Source: Bacteroidales bacterium UBA1374 (GTDB lineage: Bacteria; Bacteroidota; Bacteroidia; Bacteroidales; UBA932). From it: DNA of 64,000 nt. The stretch spans positions 1-64,000 of the forward strand of contig DBRG01000013.1 of the NCBI GenBank assembly GCA_002305545.1, read 5' to 3'. Below, in pieces: positions 28,156 through 36,504 of the stretch. The notes under the pieces were generated by a model. It made no database searches, was not told the DNA's origin, and saw only the letters and a list, made by a program, of their open reading frames with translations. The position numbers and the translations under genes were made by a program. Within the stretch, counting starts at the first letter, position 1. Each line of letters opens with the position of its first letter.

Positions 28156-29509
28156 AAAATCTGCCGCAAGCTTGCTGATTTTCCTTCTGATAAGCGTTTC
28201 TGCATTTGGTCAGAGATATGACAACGGGCTGGTTGACAAAGTGATTGCTCTCATTGGGAACGAGATGATCCAACTTTCTGCCATAGAGGAAGAAGTTCAG
28301 ATGCAAATGATGCAGGGGATCATCACAGACAAGAACCTGAGATGTGAAATATTGGAAAACATGCTGGTTTCCAAACTAATGCTCAATCAGGCCCGGCTGG
28401 ACAGTCTTACCGTTAACGAAGAATACGTAGAAATGGAACTGGAAAACAGGCTCCAGGACATCAAGACGCGGCTGGGCGGAGAAAAAGCTACGGAAGATTA
28501 TTTCCACAAGCCAATCTTCAAACTCAAACAGGAATGGAGGGATTTGTTCCGGGAACAAAGCCTCACGCGTGACATGCAATATGCCGTAACCGAAAAAGTT
28601 CCCGATATGACTCCCAAGGATATCGAAGCTTTCTACAAAGCCACTCCAAAAGACAGCCTGCCTATCATCCCCACTCAATACCAGCTCAGCCAGATTGTCC
28701 TCTACCCTCCCAAAGAGGAGGCCATCCTTATGGTCAAAGAGCGTTTACTCGAGTTCCGGGAAAGAATTCTTAACGGAGAACGCTTCAGCACCTTGGCCAC
28801 CATGTACTCTCAGGATCCCTACTCGGCCCGCCGGGGAGGAGAACTGGGTATGGCCGCCAAGCAAATGTACTGGCCGGCTTTTGGCGATGCAGCCATCATC
28901 CTCAAGGAGGGGCAGGTGTCACAGATAGTGGAAACCCCCGATGGATTCCACATAATTCAGATGATAGAAAGGGAAGGAGATATGTTCAATGCACGCCACA
29001 TACTCCTCAAACCCCAGGTTCTTAGCACAGACCGGGCAAAATCCCTGGATCGCCTGGACAGTATTGCCACAGCAATAAAAGCAGACAGCACAACCTTTGA
29101 TAAAGCTGCCTTGTTATATTCAGAAGATCCGCCTTCCAGGCTCAACGGGGGACGTATGTCCGATGAAAATTCCGGATCCATGCTCTTTGACAAAGACCAG
29201 CTGAAAACAAACGATTATAATGTGCTTAAGGACATGAAGGAAGGAGATATTTCCGTTCCGTTTGAGAGCCGGGACAATGAAGGACGTGAGGGGAACGTGA
29301 TTTACAAGATCATCCGCCTTGACAAGATCATACCTTCTCATGTGGCCAACCTCGAGGACGATTACAACGTCATTAAGGAAATGGCAAACAACAAGGCACG
29401 TCTGGACGCCGTAGAAAAATTCATAGGAGAAAAACAAAAGACTACATATATCCGTATTGACCCTCTGTTCAGGGATTGTGCCTTCAAACGTGAAGGGTGG
29501 ATCAAATAA
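28145..29509 (+). CDS. SurA-like peptidyl-prolyl cis-trans isomerase (two parvulin domains)
   Basis: This 454-residue periplasmic chaperone has a signal peptide (to about residue 22, SAFGQ). The SurA N-terminal domain begins with DNGLVDKVIALIGNEMI. Two parvulin domains follow: one at about residues 175-280, with QLSQIVLYP and the RRGGELGMA and GFHIIQMIERE signatures, and a second from about 285, with ARHILLKP and NGGRMSDENSG. Members assist folding of outer-membrane barrel proteins. It overlaps the gene before by 11 bases and shares TAATG with the OstA-like gene after it, so the three are cotranslated. The symbol surA is likely but not certain among Bacteroidota paralogs. Confidence 0.9.
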   Translation: MKIKKSAASLLIFLLISVSAFGQRYDNGLVDKVIALIGNEMIQLSAIEEEVQMQMMQGIITDKNLRCEILENMLVSKLMLNQARLDSLTVNEEYVEMELENRLQDIKTRLGGEKATEDYFHKPIFKLKQEWRDLFREQSLTRDMQYAVTEKVPDMTPKDIEAFYKATPKDSLPIIPTQYQLSQIVLYPPKEEAILMVKERLLEFRERILNGERFSTLATMYSQDPYSARRGGELGMAAKQMYWPAFGDAAIILKEGQVSQIVETPDGFHIIQMIEREGDMFNARHILLKPQVLSTDRAKSLDRLDSIATAIKADSTTFDKAALLYSEDPPSRLNGGRMSDENSGSMLFDKDQLKTNDYNVLKDMKEGDISVPFESRDNEGREGNVIYKIIRLDKIIPSHVANLEDDYNVIKEMANNKARLDAVEKFIGEKQKTTYIRIDPLFRDCAFKREGWIK

Positions 29510-31722
29510 TGAAAAAAATCCGGATTTTGCTGCTCTTTGTCCTGCTGGCCGGGTTGATAACAGCCCGGAATGGCATGCTGGCCCGGACGGTCAGACAGGA
29601 AAGGACAGAGGAAGAAAAAGTACATCTTATCAGTGCCCAGATGGCCGAAATGTATGAACTTTTCGGGGTTAGTTACCGCAAAGTAACAGGTCCTGCCCGT
29701 TTCCTGCACAATAATACCTATATTCTCTGTGATACAGCTATCTGGAACACGGCAGACAACATCATCGACGCTGTTGGAAACGTCCAGATCATCCAGGAGG
29801 GAACGCGTCTGACCGGAGAAACCATACATTACCTGGGAGATCTGAACATAGCCGAAGTACGGGGCAGGGTGGTCGAACTCATAGACAAGGAAGAAAATCG
29901 CCTGCGCACACAATATCTGAATTTTAACACTAAGGACAGTATCGCTTATTTTTATAATGGCGGCAGTGTGGTAGATAACCAGGGAACCATACTGGAAAGC
30001 CGCAGGGGGTACTACTATTCCAAAGAAAAGTTGTTCTGCCTGTATGAACATGTAGAAATGGGAACCGACACGCTCACGTTAAAAGCCGATTCACTTTATT
30101 ATCATTCTGACCTGAACATGGCTGAATTCTGGGGCAACGTGCAAGCCTGGCATACCGATGGCTTTCTCACTGCCCGGGAAGGCAACTATAAAAGAGATGA
30201 AGAGTTGTACCATTTCATGCACGACGTATTCATACAAACAGAAGAACAGGAAATCAGGGCAGAGGACGTACATTACGATAAAAACAAAAACTCAGGATTA
30301 TTACGTCATAACGTCCAGGTAAGGGACACCACCCAACAGGTTCATATTCTTGGTGACAGACTGGATTTCCGGAGGGAACCGGATTGGGTGCAGGTTACAG
30401 AAGATCCCGTTTTCATTGCTTGGGAAATCAATCGTGAAACCAACAGCAGGGATTCGCTGTTCATGCGTGCCGATACCCTCCTTGCCTATACATCCACTTA
30501 CGGAGAAATGGACTCCCTGGAACGCGTTCGTGCCTTTGACAGGCAGGAAATTCCAGAGCGGAAAAAACCTGCAACCACAGCAGATTCCACTGACCAGTCC
30601 GACACCATCGCCTTAACCGGCTCCATGGCTCTTCCCGACTCTATTTCCTTGCCCGCCAAAGACGTCCTGCCACCTGCGAAAGACTCGCTTCCACCAGCCA
30701 AAGATTCTGTTCCGGATCCTGTGACAGAAGCAGCTGTAAATGACCTTAAAGCTACCCTGCTTGATGCGCAATTATCATTTATTAAGGTGGACAGCATCCT
30801 GTCATCCAATGTCAAGTTTTTGGGTGACAGCCTTTTCAATACCACAGAAGTTCATTTTTTATATGGGTACAATAATGTCAGGGTGTATAAAAGCGACATC
30901 CAGTCTGTGTGCGATTCCTTGGTATTCAACAGTATAGACTCAATGATGCGCCAATACGGCTCTCCGGTGCTGTGGAACCAGGAAAGCCAGTTAAGCGCTG
31001 ACAGCATTCAGTTCCGTTTCAGCCGGGATTCCCTGTACCGGGTTGATTTTCTTTCCAGTGCCTTTCTTATATCTCAGGAAGAAGAGGTGTTTTTCCACCA
31101 GATCAAGGCTGACCTGATGTATGCTCACGTTCGTGACAACGACATTTACCGGTTTGACGCCAAAAAAAATGCCAGGGCTCTTTTCTATATTCCCGAGGAT
31201 AGCATCATCACTTCCCTGAATATTAAAGAATGTGACGAAATGAACGTCTGGCTTAAAAACAGAAGGGCAGAACGCATCATCTATAAAACATCGATTAAAA
31301 GTGACATGATCCCGCTCTACGATCTGAAAAAAGACCAGGAGCGGTTAGCCGGCTTCAACTGGAGGGCGCCCGACCGTCCCATGGACCGTCATGCCATTAC
31401 CTCCCGTACTATTGAGGCAGATTTTGCACAACCCGGTGCTAAGTACATAGAACCGCTTTTCCCCTATACTCTCAAATATTTTCCAGCTGTTCACGCTTTG
31501 CCTTCCACACTTCGTAAGGGTGTGACCACAGATGCTGTGAAGGAACTTAGTCTGAGGGAAAGGGAAAACAGGGTCAATCCGTACATCCCGCTAAATGAAA
31601 TGCCTGTAACACCGGCAAAGCCGGAAAACATGCCTCCAAAGCCGGCTAGAATGCCTGAAAATGTCAGAAAAATAACACCCGCTCTGCAACGCAAACAGCT
31701 ACAGATTAAGGAAGTTGAATAA
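29509..31722 (+). CDS. OstA/LptA-like LPS-transport periplasmic protein
   Basis: This 737-residue protein has a signal peptide (about residues 1-25) and repeated OstA/LptA-type beta segments, for instance around DAVGNVQIIQEGTRLTGE (near residue 87) and repeated again near 195 and 285. LptA-fold proteins carry lipopolysaccharide across the periplasm. A low-complexity linker at about residues 380-405 repeats LPPAKDS three times. The start ATG at 29509 overlaps the preceding stop by one base (TAATG); the frame upstream to 29497 only adds four residues. The C-terminus is rich in Pro, Met and Lys. The last 24 bases overlap the convergent hypothetical gene. Confidence 0.82.
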   Translation: MKKIRILLLFVLLAGLITARNGMLARTVRQERTEEEKVHLISAQMAEMYELFGVSYRKVTGPARFLHNNTYILCDTAIWNTADNIIDAVGNVQIIQEGTRLTGETIHYLGDLNIAEVRGRVVELIDKEENRLRTQYLNFNTKDSIAYFYNGGSVVDNQGTILESRRGYYYSKEKLFCLYEHVEMGTDTLTLKADSLYYHSDLNMAEFWGNVQAWHTDGFLTAREGNYKRDEELYHFMHDVFIQTEEQEIRAEDVHYDKNKNSGLLRHNVQVRDTTQQVHILGDRLDFRREPDWVQVTEDPVFIAWEINRETNSRDSLFMRADTLLAYTSTYGEMDSLERVRAFDRQEIPERKKPATTADSTDQSDTIALTGSMALPDSISLPAKDVLPPAKDSLPPAKDSVPDPVTEAAVNDLKATLLDAQLSFIKVDSILSSNVKFLGDSLFNTTEVHFLYGYNNVRVYKSDIQSVCDSLVFNSIDSMMRQYGSPVLWNQESQLSADSIQFRFSRDSLYRVDFLSSAFLISQEEEVFFHQIKADLMYAHVRDNDIYRFDAKKNARALFYIPEDSIITSLNIKECDEMNVWLKNRRAERIIYKTSIKSDMIPLYDLKKDQERLAGFNWRAPDRPMDRHAITSRTIEADFAQPGAKYIEPLFPYTLKYFPAVHALPSTLRKGVTTDAVKELSLRERENRVNPYIPLNEMPVTPAKPENMPPKPARMPENVRKITPALQRKQLQIKEVE
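30647..30720 (+). repeat. in-frame LPPAKDS repeat in the OstA-like gene
   Basis: Three consecutive units (LPAKDV, LPPAKDS, LPPAKDS, then VPDP) form a Pro/Lys/Asp-rich linker. Codon choice differs between units, so they are not a recent exact duplication. Confidence 0.7.
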
Positions 31723-32415
31723 TTGTAACGCAGCTTTTGCGTCATCCAGGTTCAGCTTGTTTTCTGCGATATATTTTTCAATATCGTCCTTTCTGTCGGG
31801 AAACATTCTTTTGAAATTCCGGACGTTGGCAATATACAATTTGCTGCCATCATACAGTAAGCCAAAATGGGTAAGAGTATACGGGATATGCCTCAGGCTC
31901 TTCAACCGGATGGCAGTATTACCTTCCACACCATACATCATATTGACATTGGTGATTGACGATGTGACATCAGCCGTTCCATAAGCTCCGATTTTCACAT
32001 CCTGGTGTATTTTCAAAACTGATTTCAGGCAGAAGGCAGATGCTCCGCTCGTAGCCAGGATCCTTACCCAGGTTTTGTCATGTCTCAGGTACGTATCATG
32101 ACCTATCGTGAGCAACCGGGCCTCATCCTGATTTCTCATCACCAGCGTATCCTTATTGGAATCAATAAAGAAAAGTTGCAATCCGGGCAAATAGATATTC
32201 ATCACCCCCTCGGCTACGCTCCTGTCCAGGAAATGCACGCTGCCTTTCTGAAATTCCGGATACATGAATATCATATCGTCCGGTAGTATGTCATTGATAT
32301 CCGTACCAATGACTGCTTCAGTATAACCCCTTTTTTGAGTTTGTGCTCCCGCTATTGCGGACACAAGCAGAGCCACTGCAATCAGCAGGGCAATAGTCAG
32401 TGGATTTCTTTTCAT
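31699..32415 (-). CDS. exported hypothetical protein
   Basis: This 238-residue protein has a cleavable signal peptide (residues 1-24, ending AIAGAQ). The mature part is a mix of strands and helices with no motif I recognise. A conserved-looking segment reads GTDINDILPDDMIFMYPEFQKG, and the C-terminus DDIEKYIAENKLNLDDAKAALQLFNFLN is helical. It begins 17 bases after the glyA stop and so is likely cotranscribed with it. The 3' end overlaps the OstA-like gene by 24 bases. Function unknown. Confidence 0.75.
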   Translation of the reverse strand: MKRNPLTIALLIAVALLVSAIAGAQTQKRGYTEAVIGTDINDILPDDMIFMYPEFQKGSVHFLDRSVAEGVMNIYLPGLQLFFIDSNKDTLVMRNQDEARLLTIGHDTYLRHDKTWVRILATSGASAFCLKSVLKIHQDVKIGAYGTADVTSSITNVNMMYGVEGNTAIRLKSLRHIPYTLTHFGLLYDGSKLYIANVRNFKRMFPDRKDDIEKYIAENKLNLDDAKAALQLFNFLNL

Positions 32416-32432
32416 AGTAATTATATTTATTT

Positions 32433-33713
32433 TTACCAGGCGTACAAGGGGAGCCCGCCCATAAGTTCTTTAACTTTTTTCTTAACCCGGTCAATGACAG
32501 CCTGATCGTCCAGATTGCTCAACACTTCATCTACAAGGGCCACAACGGTTTCCATATCCAGTTCCTTGAGACCGCGTGTTGTCACAGCCGGTGAACCCAC
32601 ACGGATTCCCGAAGTCTTGAACGGTGAACGGGAATCATAGGGGACCATGTTCTTGTTCACGGTTATGTCCGCCCTGACCAGTACGTTTTCAGCATCTTTT
32701 CCAGTCAGTTCAGGAAATTTTGACCGCAGATCTATCAGCAACAAGTGGTTGTCCGTGCCGCCCGTCACCAGTGTGTAGTTACGCTTTTTGAAAGCCGAGG
32801 CCATCGCTTGTGCATTTTTCTGCACCTGAATCTGGTAATCCCTGAACTCGGGTTGCAGTGCTTCAAAAAAAGACACTGCCTTGGCTGCAATGATATGCTC
32901 GAGCGGTCCGCCCTGCACTCCGGGGAAAACACTGGAATTGATGAGCGACGACATTTTCCTGATTACACCCTTGGGTGTTGTGAGCCCCCATGGATTATCA
33001 AAATCTTTACCTATAAGAATGATCCCGCCCCTGGGCCCCCTGAGTGTCTTGTGGGTGGTCGAAGTCACTATGTGTGCGTGTTTCACAGGATTCTTAAGTA
33101 GTCCGGCAGCTATCAGTCCTGCCGGATGGGCCATGTCCACCATGAAAATTGCACCAACCATGTCTGCGATTTTGCGCATCCTCTCGTAATCCCATTCCCT
33201 GGGATAAGCAGATCCGCCCCCGATGATCATTTTTGGCTTGTGTTCCAGGGCGAGTCTCTCCATCTGATCATAATCTATAACGCCTGTCTCTCGGTCTAAT
33301 GTATAGGCAACAGGATGGTAAAGAATCCCGGAAAAATTGACTGGAGAACCGTGTGTGAGGTGGCCTCCGTGTGCCAGGTCAAGACCCATGAAGGTGTCTC
33401 CGGGCTGCAGACAGGCAAGGAAGACAGCCATATTGGCCTGAGCTCCCGAATGGGGCTGCACATTGGCATACTCTGCACCATACAATTCACAAATCCTGTC
33501 AATGCAAAGCTGTTCCGATTTGTCAACAACTTCACAACCGCCATAATAACGCGCACCGGGATACCCTTCGGCATACTTATTGGTTAGTACAGATCCCATC
33601 GCACTTAATACCTGGGGACTGACAAAATTTTCCGAGGCAATTAATTCTATTCCGTTGGCCTGGCGGTTTTCTTCTTTCCTGATAAGATCAAATAGGGCAA
33701 TATCCTGTTTCAT
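32433..33713 (-). CDS. glyA: serine hydroxymethyltransferase
   Basis: This 426-residue PLP enzyme interconverts serine and glycine while loading methylene on THF. Motifs: ELIASENFVSP near residue 23, NVQPHSGAQANMAVF near 88, the PLP-lysine segment TSTTHKTLRGPRGG with K222, and the C-terminal TSGIRVGSPAVTTRG. Length matches the family. The promoter element TATCTTTG lies 17 bases upstream, just beyond the rplI terminator. It supplies one-carbon units that metF and metH, elsewhere in the window, use. Confidence 0.97.
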   Translation of the reverse strand: MKQDIALFDLIRKEENRQANGIELIASENFVSPQVLSAMGSVLTNKYAEGYPGARYYGGCEVVDKSEQLCIDRICELYGAEYANVQPHSGAQANMAVFLACLQPGDTFMGLDLAHGGHLTHGSPVNFSGILYHPVAYTLDRETGVIDYDQMERLALEHKPKMIIGGGSAYPREWDYERMRKIADMVGAIFMVDMAHPAGLIAAGLLKNPVKHAHIVTSTTHKTLRGPRGGIILIGKDFDNPWGLTTPKGVIRKMSSLINSSVFPGVQGGPLEHIIAAKAVSFFEALQPEFRDYQIQVQKNAQAMASAFKKRNYTLVTGGTDNHLLLIDLRSKFPELTGKDAENVLVRADITVNKNMVPYDSRSPFKTSGIRVGSPAVTTRGLKELDMETVVALVDEVLSNLDDQAVIDRVKKKVKELMGGLPLYAW

Positions 33714-33730
33714 AAAAAAATATTAATTTT

Positions 33731-33738
33731 CAAAGATA
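33731..33738 (-). promoter_or_regulatory. -7 element of glyA
   Basis: TATCTTTG on the minus strand matches the consensus and ends 17 bases before the glyA ATG. The -33 position falls in the rplI terminator stem and does not match TTTG. Confidence 0.45.
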
Positions 33739-33739
33739 C

Positions 33740-33763
33740 AAAAAAACCCGGGATCCCCGGGTT
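33740..33763 (-). terminator. Rho-independent terminator after rplI
   Basis: On the minus strand AACCCGGG, a 3-base loop and CCCGGGTT form a perfect 8-base-pair stem (33745-33763), directly followed by a run of T. It lies 24 bases after the rplI stop. It is the only convincing intrinsic terminator I found in the window. Confidence 0.9.
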
Positions 33764-33787
33764 CTCCTTATGACTTACTCGTCTGGC

Positions 33788-34240
33788 TCATTCTTCACCA
33801 ACAACTTCTACCTGTATGGTAGCACTTATTTCACGGTAAATCTTGATGACAGCTTCGTGAACACCCACTTCCTTCAAGGCTTCTGCCCCTGTGAAGGTTA
33901 TGTTGCGGCGGTCCACTTCAATTCCCTGGGCAGCAAGGGCTTCAGCTACCTGAATGTTATTTACGGAACCGAAAACTTTTCCGTTGCTGCTTACTTTGGT
34001 AGCGATCTTTATCTGGCATGCTGCCAGCCTTGCGGCCAGTGCCTGGGCGTCTTCACGTACCTTGGCTTCCTTATGGGCACGCTGACGCATATTTTCCTGG
34101 TGCATTTTCACTGCCGAAGCAGTTGCCATGATCGCCATTCCCCTGGGAATAAGATAATTGGTGGCGTATCCATTACGGACCTTTACAATATCGTCCTTAT
34201 GTCCCAGATTATCAACATCTTGTTTTAAAATGATTTCCAT
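33788..34240 (-). CDS. rplI: 50S ribosomal protein L9
   Basis: This 150-residue protein has the L9 N-terminal signature GHKDDIVKVRNGYATNYLIPRG (residues 13-34, Gly-rich and rRNA-binding), a long connecting helix and the C-terminal domain. Length is normal. It is the last gene of rpsF-rpsR-rplI. A clear Shine-Dalgarno sequence, AAGGAGAG at 34253-34246, precedes the start and overlaps the rpsR stop. A strong terminator follows. Confidence 0.98.
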   Translation of the reverse strand: MEIILKQDVDNLGHKDDIVKVRNGYATNYLIPRGMAIMATASAVKMHQENMRQRAHKEAKVREDAQALAARLAACQIKIATKVSSNGKVFGSVNNIQVAEALAAQGIEVDRRNITFTGAEALKEVGVHEAVIKIYREISATIQVEVVGEE

Positions 34241-34251
34241 AGCCTCTCTCC

Positions 34252-34518
34252 TTATTTAAGTAAATCGGTTACATAGGGCAGTAAAGCCAGGTGGCGTGCA
34301 CGTTTGACAGCCTGGGCCACTTTGCGCTGGAATTTCAAAGATGTTCCGGTAAGTCTGCGCGGCAGGATCTTGCCCTGTTCATTGAGAAAACGTTTCAGGA
34401 ATTCGGGATCCTTATAATCTATATATTTTATCCCGGCCTTTTTAAAACGGCAGTATTTTTTCTTTTTTACCTCAACTGTGGGGGGGTTCAGGAAACGAAT
34501 TTCGTTGTTTTGTGCCAT
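34252..34518 (-). CDS. rpsR: 30S ribosomal protein S18
   Basis: This 88-residue protein matches S18: CRFKKAGIKYIDYKDPEFLKRF near residue 23, GKILPRRLTGTSLKFQR near 51 and the C-terminal basic helix ending LLPYVTDLL. It partners S6 in the 30S platform. An AGGAGG sequence (34532-34527), formed by the end of rpsF, precedes its ATG by eight bases, and it starts three bases after the rpsF stop. Confidence 0.98.
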   Translation of the reverse strand: MAQNNEIRFLNPPTVEVKKKKYCRFKKAGIKYIDYKDPEFLKRFLNEQGKILPRRLTGTSLKFQRKVAQAVKRARHLALLPYVTDLLK

Positions 34519-34521
34519 GAT

Positions 34522-34947
34522 CTAGTCCTCCTCGTCAATTTCAATATCATCTTCCACAACTGGTTTCTTCACCCTTGGAGCAGGCTTTTCTTCCTTTTCC
34601 GGGGCAGGGGCGGTTTCTTTGGCCGGGCTGTGTTTTTTCTCTGCATAGGCAATGGCATGTTTGTCCATCGCGAAAGTCAAGTACCGGATTACACGCTCAT
34701 CCCTGCGGAACTGGAGTTCCAGCTTTGCTATAAAATCGGGATTTGCTTTAAATCCTATCAAATGGTAAAAACCAGTGGTTTTTTTCTGGATGGGGTAAGC
34801 TAATTTCTTAAGCCCCCAGTCCTCTTCGTAAACGATCTCACCTTCTGAGGAGAGAATCTGATCACGAAACTTGGCAACCGCTTCCTTCATCTGAACATCA
34901 GACAAAACGGGAGTTAAAATGAAAACGGTTTCGTACTGTTTCAACAT
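34522..34947 (-). CDS. rpsF: 30S ribosomal protein S6
   Basis: This 141-residue protein has the S6 fold, starting QYETVFILTPVLSD, with GLKKLAYPIQKKTTGFYHLIGF in the middle. After about residue 96 there is a charged extension (Ala, Pro, Glu and Lys, ending in an acidic EIDEED tail), longer than in many bacteria but common in Bacteroidota as far as I recall. It is first in the rpsF-rpsR-rplI operon and is preceded by a full promoter and a leader of about 33 bases. Confidence 0.97.
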   Translation of the reverse strand: MLKQYETVFILTPVLSDVQMKEAVAKFRDQILSSEGEIVYEEDWGLKKLAYPIQKKTTGFYHLIGFKANPDFIAKLELQFRRDERVIRYLTFAMDKHAIAYAEKKHSPAKETAPAPEKEEKPAPRVKKPVVEDDIEIDEED

Positions 34948-34975
34948 AGTGATTGTTTATTAATTTAAATTATAA

Positions 34976-35008
34976 AGGGCTGCAAAGATAGGAAATTCCT
35001 GCAGCCCT
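34976..35008. promoter_or_regulatory. 9-base inverted repeat over the rpsF promoter (possible operator)
   Basis: AGGGCTGCA (34976-34984) and TGCAGCCCT (35000-35008) are perfect inverted arms separated by 15 bases whose right part is itself palindromic (GGAAATTCC, 34991-34999). The repeat spans the -7 element and most of the promoter spacer, where a dimeric regulator could block or aid RNA polymerase. It could instead be fortuitous. Confidence 0.45.
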
Positions 35009-35013
35009 GCAAA
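34983..35013 (-). promoter_or_regulatory. promoter of rpsF-rpsR-rplI
   Basis: On the minus strand TTTG (35013-35010), exactly 19 bases and TATCTTTG (34990-34983) form a full consensus promoter. The first transcribed bases share CTTTGCAGCCC with the 23S promoter. Confidence 0.8.
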
Positions 35014-35038
35014 TTTTATTTTATATCAGAAGTACCTG

Positions 35039-36493
35039 CTATTTTACCGGCGTATTTTTCATTGTTTCCACCAGTAAGTCCCAGAATTTTTGTACAGTAG
35101 GGATCAGGCAGCGTTCATCAGGAGAGTGCGGGGAACGCAGGGTGGGACCAAATGAGATCATGTCCCAATGGGGATAGGCGCCTCCCAGTATGCCACATTC
35201 CAGTCCTGCATGGATTGCCTTTACTTTAGCTTCCTGGTTATACATGTTTTTGTAGATATCCTTCATCACCTTGAGTATGGGCGAGTCCATATCGGGTTTC
35301 CATCCCGGGTAAGACCCGGAGAAAGAGACCCTGGCACCAATGTTGGCAAAGCAACAGGCAAGGGCCGTTCTCATGTCTTCCTTTGCCGTATCTGCCAGAC
35401 TGCGTATCAGGCAATGAACGGCAATCTTCCCGTCTTTTGCCCTGAATATTGCCAGGTTGGATGATGTTTCCACCAGGCCGGGCATGGATGCACTCATTCC
35501 CCACACCCCGTTGGGAGCAGCGTACACAGCACGGATCACTTTCAGGGCCGTTTCTCCCGGAATCATATGGGAGGGCATGTCACACAAGGTAAAGTTGACT
35601 TCCAGGGCGGGATCCACTTGCCTGAGTTCATTGCCAATAATGCCTGCCATGTTTTCAACCCGGCTTTTCACGCATGCTGTATTGTCAACAGGGAAACAGA
35701 TCACGGCATCTGCCTCGCGCGGGATGGCATTGCGCAGGTTCCCGCCTTCCACCCAGGCTATGCCTATGTTGCATTCTTCCATCAGGTGGTAAAGAATACG
35801 CGTGATGATCTTGTTGGCATTGCCCCGCCCCAGTATGATATCCATTCCCGAGTGTCCTCCCTTGAGCCCGGTAATATTGATGCGGGCAGCTTTCCATCCG
35901 GCAGGAACCGGAGAAGGCTGGTACTCCATTTCAAATGAGCCGTCTTCCCCTCCTGCACATCCCACGTAAAGCTCTCCCTCATCCTCCGAGTCCAGGTTCA
36001 GTAAAATGTCACCCTGCAGTACGCCCGGTTTAAGTCCCCTGGCTCCGGTCATCCCGGTTTCTTCATCTGTTGTAATAAGCACTTCTACCGGGCCATGCAC
36101 CAGGTCAGAGGCCTCCAGTACAGCCATTGCTGCTGCTATTCCCATACCATTGTCGGCTCCCAGGGTAGTCCCGGTCGCATAGACCCATTCACCTTTTATC
36201 CTGGGAATAATGGGATCTTTTTCAAAATCGTGTTCGGTGGCATTGTTTTTCTGGGGCACCATATCCATGTGTGCCTGCAGGATGATTCCCTTGCGGTTTT
36301 CCATACCGGGGGTGGCCGGTTTACGTATGATCACGTTTCCGGTCTCATCCACAATGGTTTCCAATCCCAGGTTTTTACCAAATGCAGCCAGGAATGCACG
36401 GATTTTCTCTTCTTTCTTGGAAGGACGGGGTATTTGTGTCAGTGAATAAAAGTGCTTCCAGACCCTTTGGGGTTTTAGGTTGATAATGTCCAT
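35039..36493 (-). CDS. pepD: aminoacyl-histidine dipeptidase (M20C, PepD-type)
   Basis: This 484-residue cytoplasmic zinc dipeptidase has M20 motifs HMDMVPQKN near residue 76, GADNGMGIAAAM near 115, TTDEETGMTGARGL near 145 and the late HAGLECGILGG near 432. PepD enzymes cleave dipeptides including carnosine and Xaa-His. Length matches the family. It starts 11 bases after the DUF4831-like gene and ends 26 bases before the rpsF promoter region. Confidence 0.95.
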   Translation of the reverse strand: MDIINLKPQRVWKHFYSLTQIPRPSKKEEKIRAFLAAFGKNLGLETIVDETGNVIIRKPATPGMENRKGIILQAHMDMVPQKNNATEHDFEKDPIIPRIKGEWVYATGTTLGADNGMGIAAAMAVLEASDLVHGPVEVLITTDEETGMTGARGLKPGVLQGDILLNLDSEDEGELYVGCAGGEDGSFEMEYQPSPVPAGWKAARINITGLKGGHSGMDIILGRGNANKIITRILYHLMEECNIGIAWVEGGNLRNAIPREADAVICFPVDNTACVKSRVENMAGIIGNELRQVDPALEVNFTLCDMPSHMIPGETALKVIRAVYAAPNGVWGMSASMPGLVETSSNLAIFRAKDGKIAVHCLIRSLADTAKEDMRTALACCFANIGARVSFSGSYPGWKPDMDSPILKVMKDIYKNMYNQEAKVKAIHAGLECGILGGAYPHWDMISFGPTLRSPHSPDERCLIPTVQKFWDLLVETMKNTPVK

Positions 36494-36504
36494 AAATGTA
36501 TTTT

